From positions 558,001 through 622,000 of the forward strand of contig AP018280.1 of the NCBI GenBank assembly GCA_004296455.1: a DNA stretch of 64,000 bases. The letters run 5' to 3'. This stretch comes from Calothrix sp. NIES-4101. GTDB taxonomy: Bacteria > Cyanobacteriota > Cyanobacteriia > Cyanobacteriales > Nostocaceae. The notes below the pieces were generated by a model. That model was not told the origin of the DNA. It did not search any database and saw nothing but the letters and a program-made list of their open reading frames with translations. Position 1 is the stretch's first letter. The number at the start of each line of letters is the position of its first letter. A program made the position numbers and the translations under genes. Shown here piece by piece: positions 63,406-64,000 of the stretch.

Positions 63406-63528
63406 AATAACCTCCAAATTTTAACTGATAAAAGTAGAAAGATGAGTAAGCTATGACGCATGAAAAAGGGACGGCGAATTATAGAATTGCCGCAACAAAT
63501 TAGAAAAATGCAAATACTGGTTCGCAAT

Positions 63529-63807
63529 TTAATTAAGAATTACAACTTGCGAATTTTCAGGACGAAATTTTTGATTACTTGCCAAACTTGCATGAAATAA
63601 ATCAATGGCTCGATGGTGTGTGATCGGGTCTTGACGATTGTGCAACCAATCTTGAATAAGCTCCAAATTATAGCGAATACAACGGTTGTTGAGCTTTACC
63701 CAATGGCTTCCCTCGATCCAAGTCCCATCTAAACGATACTTTTTCAAAGTGGAAAAACTCATATTGAGTTTTTCTGATGCTTGTTGTTTTGTGACTAAGT
63801 GAAACAT
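63529..63807 (-). CDS. Excisionase-like / AlpA-type HTH DNA-binding protein
   Basis: 92 residues from MFHLVTKQQASEKLNMSFSTLKKYRLDGTWIEGSHWVKLNNRCIRYNLELIQDWL. The pattern VTKQQASEKLNMSFSTLKKYR with a following wing is the MerR/excisionase winged-helix fold. It lies 124 bp upstream of the rep gene on the same strand, and with the integrase at 51649 could control excision of the element. The start at 63807 is preferred over 63834. Confidence 0.7.
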   Translation of the reverse strand: MFHLVTKQQASEKLNMSFSTLKKYRLDGTWIEGSHWVKLNNRCIRYNLELIQDWLHNRQDPITHHRAIDLFHASLASNQKFRPENSQVVILN

Positions 63808-63810
63808 ATA

Positions 63811-63845
63811 CAATTCGCAATTCGTAATTCGCAATTCGCAATTAA
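63811..63845. repeat. Heptamer tandem repeat (CAATTCG)
   Basis: Four to five tandem copies of CAATTCG/TAATTCG lie just upstream of the HTH gene. This is a typical short tandem repeat of filamentous cyanobacteria. Confidence 0.6.
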
Positions 63846-64000
63846 TGCATATGGAGATATTTATACATAATTATCTCCGCTTAAACAACTAGCATAAATT
63901 GAAATATCCAAAAAATCTCAGCTACAGCATTGACTCAAAACCCTTATCTCACAATGCTTTCAGAGGTAAATATCTATGAGGTCTACATCAATAGTGATAG
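63846..64000. other. End of window, no supported gene
   Basis: An ATG at 63976 with GAGG about 10 bp upstream opens a plus-strand frame to the window edge, but only eight codons are visible, too few to call. Confidence 0.3.

Overview
The window looks like a filamentous, probably heterocyst-forming cyanobacterium (Nostocales-like). The evidence is the many GCGATCGC (HIP1) sites, an oxygen-dependent chlorophyll cyclase (acsF), cyanobacteria-restricted families (DUF2996, DUF3531, a CcbP-like calcium-binding protein, CHASE2-Ser/Thr kinase), the rplS-trnW-secE-nusG-rplK-rplA-rplJ-rplL order, AT-rich spacers full of short tandem repeats, and a heavy load of IS elements and MITEs. Species cannot be named from the sequence. 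Part 1 (1-40 kb) reads as ordinary chromosome: an RND efflux adaptor and pump, two glycosyltransferases, the ribosomal/transcription cluster with an L10 autoregulatory leader, a REC-PAS-GGDEF diguanylate cyclase, a DUF3352 exported protein, a patatin with an unusual embedded domain, a CcbP-like protein, a complete IS, and a single-gene isonitrile synthase-dioxygenase fusion. These are followed by acsF, a membrane Ser/Thr kinase, a phytol-kinase-like enzyme, pgeF, an ABC ATPase whose C-terminus has been rewritten by a MITE, a nucleoside salvage pair (nucleoside hydrolase and ribokinase), and an orphan zinc/manganese-type ABC permease. A TpsB-type secretion gene is cut by an ISAzo13-like element. 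Part 2 (41-50 kb) is plasmid-derived. It holds a 5'-truncated SF3 primase/helicase, an IS that joins it to an N-terminally truncated ParM-like actin, a ribbon-helix-helix ParR-like partner, and a compact overlapping operon of small unknown proteins, membrane proteins and a P-loop ATPase, ending in a dense cluster of GGTCA repeats. Part 3 (51-64 kb) starts at a tRNA-Phe gene with a tyrosine integrase just downstream, the usual layout of an integrated element. It carries a cadherin/RTX calcium-binding protein, a MITE with perfect 9-bp target duplication, a second identical ISAzo13-like copy, a small cargo operon (AlkD-like DNA glycosylase, phosphatase-like protein, SnoaL-like protein), and a CyRepA1-type plasmid replication gene that is interrupted by one in-frame TGA and preceded by an excisionase-like HTH gene. 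Repeats that match the 3' end of this rep gene lie on both sides of the cargo. The most interesting items are the fused isocyanide synthase/2OG-oxygenase (20778-22652), the TGA-interrupted CyRepA1 with its repeats, the GGTCA array beside the ParM/ParR-like operon, the MITE that replaced a protein's C-terminus, and the patatin with an inserted phage-tail-like segment.
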